Positions 13,862 to 20,364 of a stretch of DNA of 27,421 nt are shown one piece after another. Below the pieces are notes generated by a model. The model did not search any database. It saw only the letters and a list, made by a program, of their open reading frames with translations, and was not told the DNA's origin. Each line of letters begins with the position of its first letter. Positions within the stretch are counted from its first letter, which is position 1. Position numbers and translations under genes: made by a program. This DNA is from DGNJ01 sp002388905 (lineage in GTDB: Bacteria > Pseudomonadota > Gammaproteobacteria > Pseudomonadales > Porticoccaceae): assembly GCA_036843405.1 (NCBI GenBank), contig DAITSJ010000030.1:1-27421 (forward strand), given 5' to 3'.

Positions 13862-14099
13862 GGCCGGCTTCCCCGGCCGAGCGATCGAAGGCTTCCCGGG
13901 TCATCAGGTTGCAGGTTTCGCTGTCGGGATCGAAAACGATCACCACTTTCCCGGTATCGATCTGCCGCCTGACCTGATCGGTTTTTGTATCAAAAGGGGT
14001 TTCCCGCTCACCGTAATCGGTGCCCTCCCGCAGCACGAAATCCTCGATCAGTGCGGCAAGGGCCTCGGCGCTTAACCGTTGCGGGGGTATTTCAATCAC
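13854..14099 (-). CDS. yheU: YheU family protein (UPF0270)
   Basis: This 81-aa protein matches YheU through 'LIEDFVLREGTDYGE' near the N-terminus, the following 'VRRQIDTGKVVIVFDPDSET' and the 'CNLMTREAFD' end. E. coli YheU has 72 aa. Function is unknown. The start is a GTG at 14099 with GGAGG five bases upstream; the longer frame starting at 14135 adds only methyltransferase-overlapping sequence. It overlaps both neighbours by 8 bases. In enterics yheU also sits beside an alpha/beta hydrolase gene (yheT), though that hydrolase belongs to a different subfamily. Confidence 0.94.
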   Translation of the reverse strand: MIEIPPQRLSAEALAALIEDFVLREGTDYGERETPFDTKTDQVRRQIDTGKVVIVFDPDSETCNLMTREAFDRSAGEAGRG

Positions 14100-14931
14100 T
14101 GTGACCTCCGGATTTTTGCGGCGAATCGGCGGCACCGCCGGCTTCGCCGGGCTTGCGAAATTTCAGGGTCATCCGGTCGCTCTCGCCGATAGCCCGGTAG
14201 TGCTCGCGGTTGTCCGCACCCAGGCGCAGTGTCGGCGGCAGTGTCCAGACACCCTTGGGATGAAGGGTGGTGTCGGCGGGGTTGGCATTGATATCACTGC
14301 GCGCCACCAGTTCAAAACCGGCTTTCTCAGCCAGCTCGATGACATAGGATTCGGTCATGTAGCCCGACTCGAGCATGGCCTGCCGATCAGTCCCGGGCCG
14401 GGCCCTGTGTTCCACGACGCCGAGCAGCCCGCCGGGTTTCAGTGCCTCGAAAAAGAGTTCAAAGGCCGGCTGCTCGCTGTCGCTGCGCAACCAGTTGTGG
14501 ACATTGCGAAAAGTCAGCACCCGGTCGGCGGTGCCCGGCGGGACGTCGAGCCGGCCGCTGGCCGGGTCGAAAACGACCACGCGGGCATTGCCATAGGCAT
14601 CGGGACGGCTTTCCAGCTTGGCGATAAATTTTTCGCGGCTGCGCTGCATATAGGGATTGTCCACGGACGGCGAAAACCCCGCCAGGTAAAGCTGCCCATG
14701 TTCCTTCAGGTAGGGCGCGAGAATTTCCGTGTACCAGCCCCCGCCGGGCCAGATCTCCACCACCGTCTGGTGGTCGCGGACCTGGAAGAACGCCAGGGTG
14801 GCACGGGGATGCCGGTGCGCATCCCGGTCCAGGTTCGCCGGCGTCCGGGCGTCGCCCGACAGGGCCGCGTCCAGGGAACCGGCCTGGACTTGCGCCACGC
14901 AACAAAACACCAGGGTCAACAGCCTTTTCAT
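14092..14931 (-). CDS. Exported SAM-methyltransferase-like protein (COG4798 type)
   Basis: This 279-aa protein begins with a typical signal peptide (MKRLLTLVFCCVAQVQA, likely cut before GS), so it should be periplasmic. The rest is a class I methyltransferase fold: motif I 'VVEIWPGGGWYTEIL' (57-71), 'YLAGFSPS', 'DRVLTFRNVHNWL' and 'LKPGGLLGVVEHRA'. This matches a group of predicted methyltransferases with signal peptides (COG4798). S-adenosylmethionine is not known to be present in the periplasm, so activity there is puzzling. A good ribosome site, GAGGAG, precedes the ATG. It is first in the operon with yheU (8-base overlap) and divergent from gcvR. Confidence 0.85.
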   Translation of the reverse strand: MKRLLTLVFCCVAQVQAGSLDAALSGDARTPANLDRDAHRHPRATLAFFQVRDHQTVVEIWPGGGWYTEILAPYLKEHGQLYLAGFSPSVDNPYMQRSREKFIAKLESRPDAYGNARVVVFDPASGRLDVPPGTADRVLTFRNVHNWLRSDSEQPAFELFFEALKPGGLLGVVEHRARPGTDRQAMLESGYMTESYVIELAEKAGFELVARSDINANPADTTLHPKGVWTLPPTLRLGADNREHYRAIGESDRMTLKFRKPGEAGGAADSPQKSGGHSD

Positions 14932-14959
14932 CGCCTTTCTCCTCTATGGGCGGCAGGTT

Positions 14960-14987
14960 TTTACGCTGCCAGGTTATGGGTCATAAT
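14960..14987 (+). promoter_or_regulatory. Putative gcvR promoter
   Basis: TTTACG (14960-14965, four of six matches) and CATAAT (14982-14987, five of six) are separated by 16 bases. The start would be near 14994 with a 46-base leader to the gcvR ATG. It lies in the 108-base divergent region shared with the methyltransferase operon. Confidence 0.45.
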
Positions 14988-15039
14988 AGCCGCCTCGGGG
15001 CAATCATTGAATCCCGCCATCCACGAGGAATATCCCGCC

Positions 15040-15564
15040 ATGAGCAACCAACTGGTCCTTACCGTGATCGCCGACGACCGCCCGGGCCTTGTCGATGCCC
15101 TGGCCGAGACCCTGGTCAGGCACGGCGGAAACTGGCTCGAATCGGCCCTGGCCCGGCTGGGCGGCAAGTTCGCCGGTATTCTGCTGATCGAGGTGGCCGG
15201 TGATCGCCAGGCCCTCCTGGAAGAAGACCTGGCCGCCATGGCGGCGCGGGGCATCGATGTATCCGTGGCGCCCGCCGGTACCGCCGGAGTCGGCAACGGA
15301 GAACAACTGGCGTTGACCGTGGTGGGCAACGACCGGCGCGGCATTGTCGGCGAGATCAGCCGCATCCTCGCCCGCTGCAACGTTAACGTGGATGAACTTT
15401 TTACCGCCACGGAAAACGCCCCCATGAGCGGTGAGCGGTTGTTCCGGGCACAGGCCCGGGTGATGCTGCCGCCGGACCTGGGGGCCGAGGACCTGCGGGT
15501 GCTTCTGGAAGACCTCTCCGACGATCTGGTGGTGGAACTGGAAACACCCGACGAACATGGCTGA
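15040..15564 (+). CDS. gcvR: Glycine cleavage system transcriptional repressor-like ACT protein
   Basis: This 174-aa protein consists of two ACT domains: residues 4-75 ('LVLTVIADDRPGLVDALAETLVRHGGNWLES') and 90-170 ('LALTVVGNDRRGIVGEISRILARCNVNVDEL'). E. coli GcvR (190 aa) has this layout. It blocks activation of the gcvTHP operon by binding GcvA, and glycine relieves the block; it has no DNA-binding domain itself. Whether this protein works with a GcvA here is unknown, since gcv genes are not in the window. A GAGGAA lies 11 bases before the ATG. Its end overlaps the RNA methyltransferase start by 8 bases. Confidence 0.88.
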   Translation: MSNQLVLTVIADDRPGLVDALAETLVRHGGNWLESALARLGGKFAGILLIEVAGDRQALLEEDLAAMAARGIDVSVAPAGTAGVGNGEQLALTVVGNDRRGIVGEISRILARCNVNVDELFTATENAPMSGERLFRAQARVMLPPDLGAEDLRVLLEDLSDDLVVELETPDEHG

Positions 15565-16357
15565 AGACACCGAAGCGTATCTTTCCCGCCGCCGCTTTTT
15601 CGACAGCCTGCTTACTGTCTACGGCCGCAAACCGGTCCTCGAGGTGCTGCGGGATGCCGGCATCCCGGTCTACCGCCTGCACCTGGCCGACTCGAACCGG
15701 GGCGACGGCATCATTCGCGACATCGAAAAGGCGGCGTCGGCGCGGGGTATCGAGATACGCCGCCACAGCCGCGAGGCGCTGGCGCGCATTTCCCGCAACC
15801 GCAAACAGGATCAGGGCGTGGCCCTCGACCTGCAATGCCCCAACTACCGGGACTACCGGACTTTTATGGAGGAAGCTTCGGAGGAAGCACCGGCCCGGCG
15901 CGCCTACCGGCTTATTGCCCTGGACCGGGTCACCAACCCCCAGAACCTGGGCATGATCATACGTTCCGTGGCGGCCGGCAATCTGGATGGCCTGCTGCTC
16001 CCCACCCGGGGTTGCGCGCCCCTGTCGCCTCTGGTGATCAAGGCCAGCGCCGGGACCCTGTTCCGCTGTCCGATCCTGCGCTGCGAGCGGCTGCCTGACG
16101 CCCTGGCGGAGTTCGCCGCCAGCGGCGCCGAAATCTGTATCCTGTCCGGCAACGCCGAGCACAACCTGGCCGACTATCGGCCCGCCGGCCCTTGCGTCTA
16201 CGTCCTGGGCAACGAGACGGAAGGCGTCTCGGAGAACGTGCGCCGGCTCGCCCACCGGCAAGTGCGCATTCCGCTCAATAACGGCGTGGAATCGTTGAAC
16301 GTGGCGGTGACCGCGGCCCTGATAGCCTTTCGGGACAGGCTCGACACCGGGACCTGA
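15557..16357 (+). CDS. TrmH/SpoU-family RNA 2'-O-methyltransferase
   Basis: This 266-aa SPOUT-class enzyme should transfer methyl from SAM to a ribose 2'-OH in rRNA or tRNA. The N-terminal part has the RNA-binding L30e-like phrase 'VYGRKPVLEVLRDAG'. The three knot motifs are complete: motif 1 'LDRVTNPQNLGMIIRS' with N120 and catalytic R126, motif 2 'VLGNETEGVS' (206-215) and motif 3 'IPLNNGVESLNVAVTAAL' (S236, N238). The RlmB/TrmH branch is clear but the target nucleotide is not, so I give no symbol. It is translationally coupled to gcvR and converges on a small membrane gene with a 7-base gap. Confidence 0.92.
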   Translation: MAEDTEAYLSRRRFFDSLLTVYGRKPVLEVLRDAGIPVYRLHLADSNRGDGIIRDIEKAASARGIEIRRHSREALARISRNRKQDQGVALDLQCPNYRDYRTFMEEASEEAPARRAYRLIALDRVTNPQNLGMIIRSVAAGNLDGLLLPTRGCAPLSPLVIKASAGTLFRCPILRCERLPDALAEFAASGAEICILSGNAEHNLADYRPAGPCVYVLGNETEGVSENVRRLAHRQVRIPLNNGVESLNVAVTAALIAFRDRLDTGT

Positions 16358-16364
16358 TCCTGTC

Positions 16365-16580
16365 CTAACCGCGGAAGCGCCTGCGGATCAGGCGAATCAA
16401 CAGCGCCGCGACCAGGGCCAGGGCAATCAGTCCCAGCAACATCAGCAGCGCCGCGCCCAGCACCGACAGCATCTCCTCCGGCGGTACGCCCCAGAGCCTG
16501 ACAAGCCCCACCAGGAACATCGCGGCCAGCACCAGTGGCGTGAAAATGGCGAAAAAATTGCGGATGCGGGAATGACTCAA
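16365..16580 (-). CDS. Small two-segment membrane protein
   Basis: This 71-aa protein has two hydrophobic helices (about 8-27 and 38-62) separated by 'LWGVPPEEM' and a strongly basic end (RLIRRRFRG), predicting a hairpin with both ends in the cytoplasm. The start is a TTG at 16580 with GGGAG seven bases upstream. Function is unknown. It lies 42 bases after the 141-aa hypothetical gene and is the last gene of the smc-zipA-ligA cluster. The strong hydrophobic pattern and ribosome site support a real gene, though no family is recognised. Confidence 0.65.
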   Translation of the reverse strand: MSHSRIRNFFAIFTPLVLAAMFLVGLVRLWGVPPEEMLSVLGAALLMLLGLIALALVAALLIRLIRRRFRG

Positions 16581-16622
16581 GGCGCGACTCCCGGATATTT
16601 CCGAACACCGACCATCACGGCT

Positions 16623-17048
16623 TCAGCCGGCACTCAGCCAGCTCTCGTGAACCCATTCGCAGCGAACATTGGTGACATCCTCACCCGGACGATGGCAACT
16701 GCCGTTCGCCTCCCAGAGGAAGGAATGGTTGCCGGACAACTCGGTTTCCAGGTGCACCACGGCAGAGACCCAGTACATCTGCCTGAGCAGGTTCTCGAAC
16801 TGCTCGATCCAGTGCTTCCACTCGTACTCGATACCCTGGTAGGAGGCACCGAAGTGCATGACCTCGGTGTGGAACGCCAGGTCCGTGCCGCTCTGGTCGG
16901 TGAGACTGAACATCTCCCGGCTCAGCACGGGCCAGCTCTCGGCACGGGGCAACGCCAGCATGGCCTCGCGGTTGACGCGCTGCCGGTCCGGGACGCGGGC
17001 GTCGGCCATGTCCCTGATGCAGCCATAGACGATGGATTCCGATAACAT
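16623..17048 (-). CDS. Conserved hypothetical protein downstream of ligA
   Basis: This 141-aa soluble protein has no recognisable motif of known function. It is rich in aromatic residues in the middle ('YQGIEYEWKHWIEQFENLLRQMYWVS') and has a histidine-containing 'FHTEVMHFG' segment. A strong ribosome site, GGGAGG, lies seven bases before the ATG at 17048, 20 bases after the ligA stop, so it is in the zipA-ligA operon. Pseudomonas genomes also carry a hypothetical gene next to lig, and this is probably its counterpart; that link is from memory. A role in DNA or cell-cycle processes is only suggested by position. Confidence 0.8.
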   Translation of the reverse strand: MLSESIVYGCIRDMADARVPDRQRVNREAMLALPRAESWPVLSREMFSLTDQSGTDLAFHTEVMHFGASYQGIEYEWKHWIEQFENLLRQMYWVSAVVHLETELSGNHSFLWEANGSCHRPGEDVTNVRCEWVHESWLSAG

Positions 17049-17068
17049 GGTATTCCCTCCCCCGGGTA

Positions 17069-19105
17069 TCAGAGCAGGCCCTTCTCAGAGAGAAAGGCGG
17101 TGAATTTGTCTTCGTCCCAGACCTCGATGTCCAGAGACTCGGCCTTCTTGAGCTTGGTCCCGGCACCGGGCCCCGCCACCACCACGTCGGTACTGGCGGA
17201 GACACTGCCGCTCACCCGGGCGCCCAACTGCTGGAGGCGATCCTTGGCCTCGGCCCGGCTCATGGCGTCCAGGCTGCCGGTGAGCACCCAGGTCTGGCCG
17301 CGCAGTGGCTGCTCGGCCTCGCTGGGGGGCTGCACCGCCGGCCAGTGTACGCCGGCCTCGAGCAGGGCACTGACCACTTCCAGGTTGTCCTCGCTATCGA
17401 AAAACTCCCGCACGAAATGGGCGACCACCGGACCCACGTCCGCCACCGCCCGGAGCTGTTCCTCCGTGGCGTCCCGGAGTTTTTCCAGGGTACCGAAGTG
17501 GTTTGCCAGACCCCGGGCGGTGGCCTCCCCCACTTCGCGAATCCCCAGCGCATAGAGGAAGCGCGGCAGCGTGGTTTTCTTCGAGTCCTCGATGGCATCC
17601 ACCAGGTTCTGTGCGGATTTTTCCGCCATTCGCTCCAGGCCCGCCAGGGTCTCGACGCTGAGATGGTACAGGTCTGCCGGGGAGTGGACCAGTTCCCGTT
17701 CCACCAACTGGTCGACAATTTTCTCCCCCAGGCCATCGATATCCATGGCCCTGCGCGAGGCGAAATGCTCCAGGGCCTCCTTGCGCTGGGCCGCGCACAC
17801 CAGGCCACCGCTGCAGCGCATGACGGCCTCATCGCCGGCCTGTTCCACCGGCGACCCGCACACGGGACAGTGGTCGGGAAATTCAATGGCACGGGTATTT
17901 TCCGGCCGTTCGCTCACCACCGCCCGGACGATCTGGGGTATCACATCGCCGGCCCGGCGGACGATGACACTGTCCCCGATGCGCACCCCCAGGCGATCGA
18001 TCTCGTCGCGGTTGTGCAGGGTGGCGTTGCTGACCGTCACACCGCCCACAAACACCGGTTCCAGCCTGGCCACCGGCGTCACGGCACCGGTTCTGCCCAC
18101 CTGGAACTCCACGTCCAGGAGGGTGGTCCTCGCTTCTTCGGCGGGAAACTTGCGGGCCAGGGCCCACCGGGGTGCCCGGGCGACGGTGCCGAGCCGGCGC
18201 TGGAGGCCCAGATCATCCACCTTGTAGACCACCCCGTCGATGTCGTACGCCAGGGAATCCCGGCGCCCGGCGACCCGGTCGTAGTAATCAAGGCAACCCG
18301 CCAGGTCCTCCGCCACCTCCACCAGCGGGTTAACGGGCAGTCCCCAGTCCTTCAGGCGCTCCAGGACCAGGCTGTGTCGGTCGGGCAGGGTCCAGTCCCG
18401 GACTTCGCCGACACCGTAGGCGAAAATGGCCAGGGGCCGGCGCGCGGTGATTCTCGAATCCAGTTGCCGGAGACTCCCGGCGGCGGCGTTGCGGGGGTTG
18501 ACGAAGCCCTTATCGCCCTTCTCCCGGGCCTCCCGGTTGAGGCGCTCAAAGCCCTCCCGGGGCATGTAGATCTCGCCCCGCACCTCCACTTCCGGGGGGT
18601 AGTCGTCGCCGCGCAGGCGCAGGGGCACCGCCCGGATGGTGCGGACGTTGGCGGTGATGTTCTCGCCGGTGCGGCCGTCGCCCCGGGTGGCGGCCCGTTC
18701 CAGGACCCCGTCGCGGTAGACCAGGCTCACCGCGACACCGTCAAGCTTGGGCTCGCAGGCGTAGGCGAGGCGTTTCTTCCAGTTAAGCCGCTCCCGGACC
18801 CGGCGGTCGAAATCCCGGACTTCCTCGTCGTTGAAAGCATTATCCAGTGACAGCATGGGCTGGATATGGCGGGCCTCCTCGAAAGACTCCAGGGGCGGGG
18901 CGCCGACGCGCCGGGTCGGGGAATCGTCCCTGCGCAAGGCCGGGAATCCGTCTTCCAGGTCCTGAAGCCGGCGCAGCATCCGGTCGTATTCCTGATCGGG
19001 AATTTCCGGGTCGTCCAGGGTGTAGTAGCGGTAGTTGTGGTAGTGGAGCTTTTCGCTCAGGGCGTCGATCTCGGCCCTGGCCTCTTTCTCGGACAGTTTC
19101 GCCAC
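17069..19105 (-). CDS. ligA: NAD+-dependent DNA ligase
   Basis: LigA seals nicks using NAD+ and is normally essential. The 678-aa protein has all domains: domain Ia 'HYHNYRYYTLDDPEIPDQEYDR', the adenylation lysine K120 in 'CEPKLDGVAVSLVY', the OB fold with 'RTGAVTPVARLEPV', a four-cysteine zinc finger (C413, C416, C431, C437), helix-hairpin-helix repeats ('LGIREVGEATARGLANHFG') and a C-terminal BRCT domain ('LRGQTWVLTGSLDAMSRAEAKD'). E. coli LigA has 671 aa. The start is GTG at 19105 with GGAGG four bases upstream, 13 bases after the zipA stop, so the two genes are co-transcribed. Confidence 0.99.
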   Translation of the reverse strand: MAKLSEKEARAEIDALSEKLHYHNYRYYTLDDPEIPDQEYDRMLRRLQDLEDGFPALRRDDSPTRRVGAPPLESFEEARHIQPMLSLDNAFNDEEVRDFDRRVRERLNWKKRLAYACEPKLDGVAVSLVYRDGVLERAATRGDGRTGENITANVRTIRAVPLRLRGDDYPPEVEVRGEIYMPREGFERLNREAREKGDKGFVNPRNAAAGSLRQLDSRITARRPLAIFAYGVGEVRDWTLPDRHSLVLERLKDWGLPVNPLVEVAEDLAGCLDYYDRVAGRRDSLAYDIDGVVYKVDDLGLQRRLGTVARAPRWALARKFPAEEARTTLLDVEFQVGRTGAVTPVARLEPVFVGGVTVSNATLHNRDEIDRLGVRIGDSVIVRRAGDVIPQIVRAVVSERPENTRAIEFPDHCPVCGSPVEQAGDEAVMRCSGGLVCAAQRKEALEHFASRRAMDIDGLGEKIVDQLVERELVHSPADLYHLSVETLAGLERMAEKSAQNLVDAIEDSKKTTLPRFLYALGIREVGEATARGLANHFGTLEKLRDATEEQLRAVADVGPVVAHFVREFFDSEDNLEVVSALLEAGVHWPAVQPPSEAEQPLRGQTWVLTGSLDAMSRAEAKDRLQQLGARVSGSVSASTDVVVAGPGAGTKLKKAESLDIEVWDEDKFTAFLSEKGLL

Positions 19106-19118
19106 CTCGCCTCCGGAA

Positions 19119-20192
19119 TCAATGGCTCAGGGTAAACGAGCGGCGGGTGTGCTCGATGATGCGCTGGCGGTAGTGTTCGATGGTCTGGCGGGTCATGGCG
19201 CTGCGGGTTTCGTCCTTGACTTCGCCGTCCAGCTCCCGGGCCAGGGTATAGACCACATCGAGCAGTTCATCGAAGGCCTCCATGGGGCTTTCGAGGCCGT
19301 TGAGGGTCATGAAAAAGGTGATGCCCGGCGTACTGAATTCAGTCATGGCATTGAGATCGAAGGTGCCGGGATTGACCGAATTGGCGGCGCTGAAAAGTAT
19401 GGGGCCCGAGCCATCGGGGTTGGCGTGGCGATGGAATATCTTCATGGAACCGTAGCGCAGGCCGTTGTCGAGCAGTTGCTGCAACAGGGGCTCGCCGTCG
19501 AACCGCTCGCCCTTGCGGGCCATGACGTGGAGGACCAGGACATCCATTTCCTCCGGTTCGGCCGCAGCCGCCTTTTTTTCCGGCTTCCCGGAGGTTGCCC
19601 CGCCCCTGGGCGGCTCCCGGCGAGGCTCGGGCGCGGCGGCCGGCTTTTCGGGACGCGGGGAGGTGTTGCCGGCTTTGCTATCGGTGCCAGGCATATCGAA
19701 GGTGGGCTCGGCACGGCTGGCAATGTTTTCGCCGCCTTCGCCGGTGGTCTCCGCAGTGCTCTCGCCGGTGCTTTCTTCAGTGATTTCTTCGGCACTGTCG
19801 CCGGCGCCACCGGTCTCCGGGGATTCAAACCGGGGCGCGCGGTCGCCGGAGGGTTCGTCGGTGGGCTGGGGTCCGGGCGAGACCTGGCGCTGGGGCTTCA
19901 TCCGGTAGGCGGTGGTGACCTTGGCGCCGGTCAGCTCGGTCTGGCGGCGAATCTGCTCGCTGAGTTTCTCGGTACTCTCTTCGTCGCGCACCTGGACCAC
20001 ACGGGCACCGCCGCTGGGCAGTTCGCTGCCGTACTCATTGATATCCTGATCGTCGAAAATCGGTTGCCGGCGCCGGGCGATCCGCAGTTTGCCATAGCGG
20101 GCCCGGCGCACGCGACGGATGCCGTCGAGCAGGATTGCCAGGATGACGAGAATGCCGAGCAATATCAGAATTTCGCGTGTGCCGAACTCCAT
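19119..20192 (-). CDS. zipA: Cell division protein ZipA
   Basis: ZipA anchors FtsZ to the inner membrane and stabilises the division ring. The 357-aa protein has an N-terminal membrane helix (about 7-24), a basic stretch (RRVRRARYGKLR), a long acidic and Pro/Ala-rich linker (about 110-215, with Thr/Ser/Glu repeats such as EESTGESTAETTGEG) and the C-terminal FtsZ-binding domain ('MDVLVLHVMARKGERFDG', 'GITFFMTLNGLESPMEAFDELL'). The periplasmic part is minimal, as expected. GAGG lies seven bases before the ATG. A 172-base gap separates it from smc, so it may have its own promoter; ligA follows in the same operon. Confidence 0.97.
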   Translation of the reverse strand: MEFGTREILILLGILVILAILLDGIRRVRRARYGKLRIARRRQPIFDDQDINEYGSELPSGGARVVQVRDEESTEKLSEQIRRQTELTGAKVTTAYRMKPQRQVSPGPQPTDEPSGDRAPRFESPETGGAGDSAEEITEESTGESTAETTGEGGENIASRAEPTFDMPGTDSKAGNTSPRPEKPAAAPEPRREPPRGGATSGKPEKKAAAAEPEEMDVLVLHVMARKGERFDGEPLLQQLLDNGLRYGSMKIFHRHANPDGSGPILFSAANSVNPGTFDLNAMTEFSTPGITFFMTLNGLESPMEAFDELLDVVYTLARELDGEVKDETRSAMTRQTIEHYRQRIIEHTRRSFTLSH

Positions 20193-20291
20193 GCAATCCT
20201 CGGTGAATCAGGGCTGTTGAATCCCGGATGCCGTCGTTGAAACCGCTTTTTACGCCCGCTGCAACATGGATTCGGACGACATGCCAGTGTC

Positions 20292-20319
20292 TTACAGTGT
20301 AAAACTCAGAGGCATTGTA
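20292..20319 (-). promoter_or_regulatory. Putative zipA promoter -10 and adjacent dyad
   Basis: In the smc-zipA gap, the minus strand has TACAAT (20319-20314), a good -10 with only a weak -35 (GTGGTA, 18 bases upstream). The perfect dyad TTACA C TGTAA follows at 20302-20292, just past the predicted start near 20307. The leader to zipA would be about 115 bases. No terminator for smc is visible in the gap. Confidence 0.35.
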
Positions 20320-20364
20320 AAGAAATAATGTGACGCCTACCACACTGCCATGACGGCCGGTTTA

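Noticed and set aside
14020..15039. Long upstream extension of the gcvR frame
   Set aside because: It is antisense to the methyltransferase gene; the ACT domain starts right after the ATG at 15040.
17345..18850. 501-aa plus-strand open frame opposite ligA
   Set aside because: It is fully antisense to ligA, with no recognisable domain or ribosome site; typical GC-rich shadow frame.
19740..19800. Repetitive sequence in the zipA linker region as a possible tandem repeat element
   Set aside because: It encodes the Ser/Thr/Glu-rich ZipA linker, which is normally low complexity, and the DNA units are not exact repeats.
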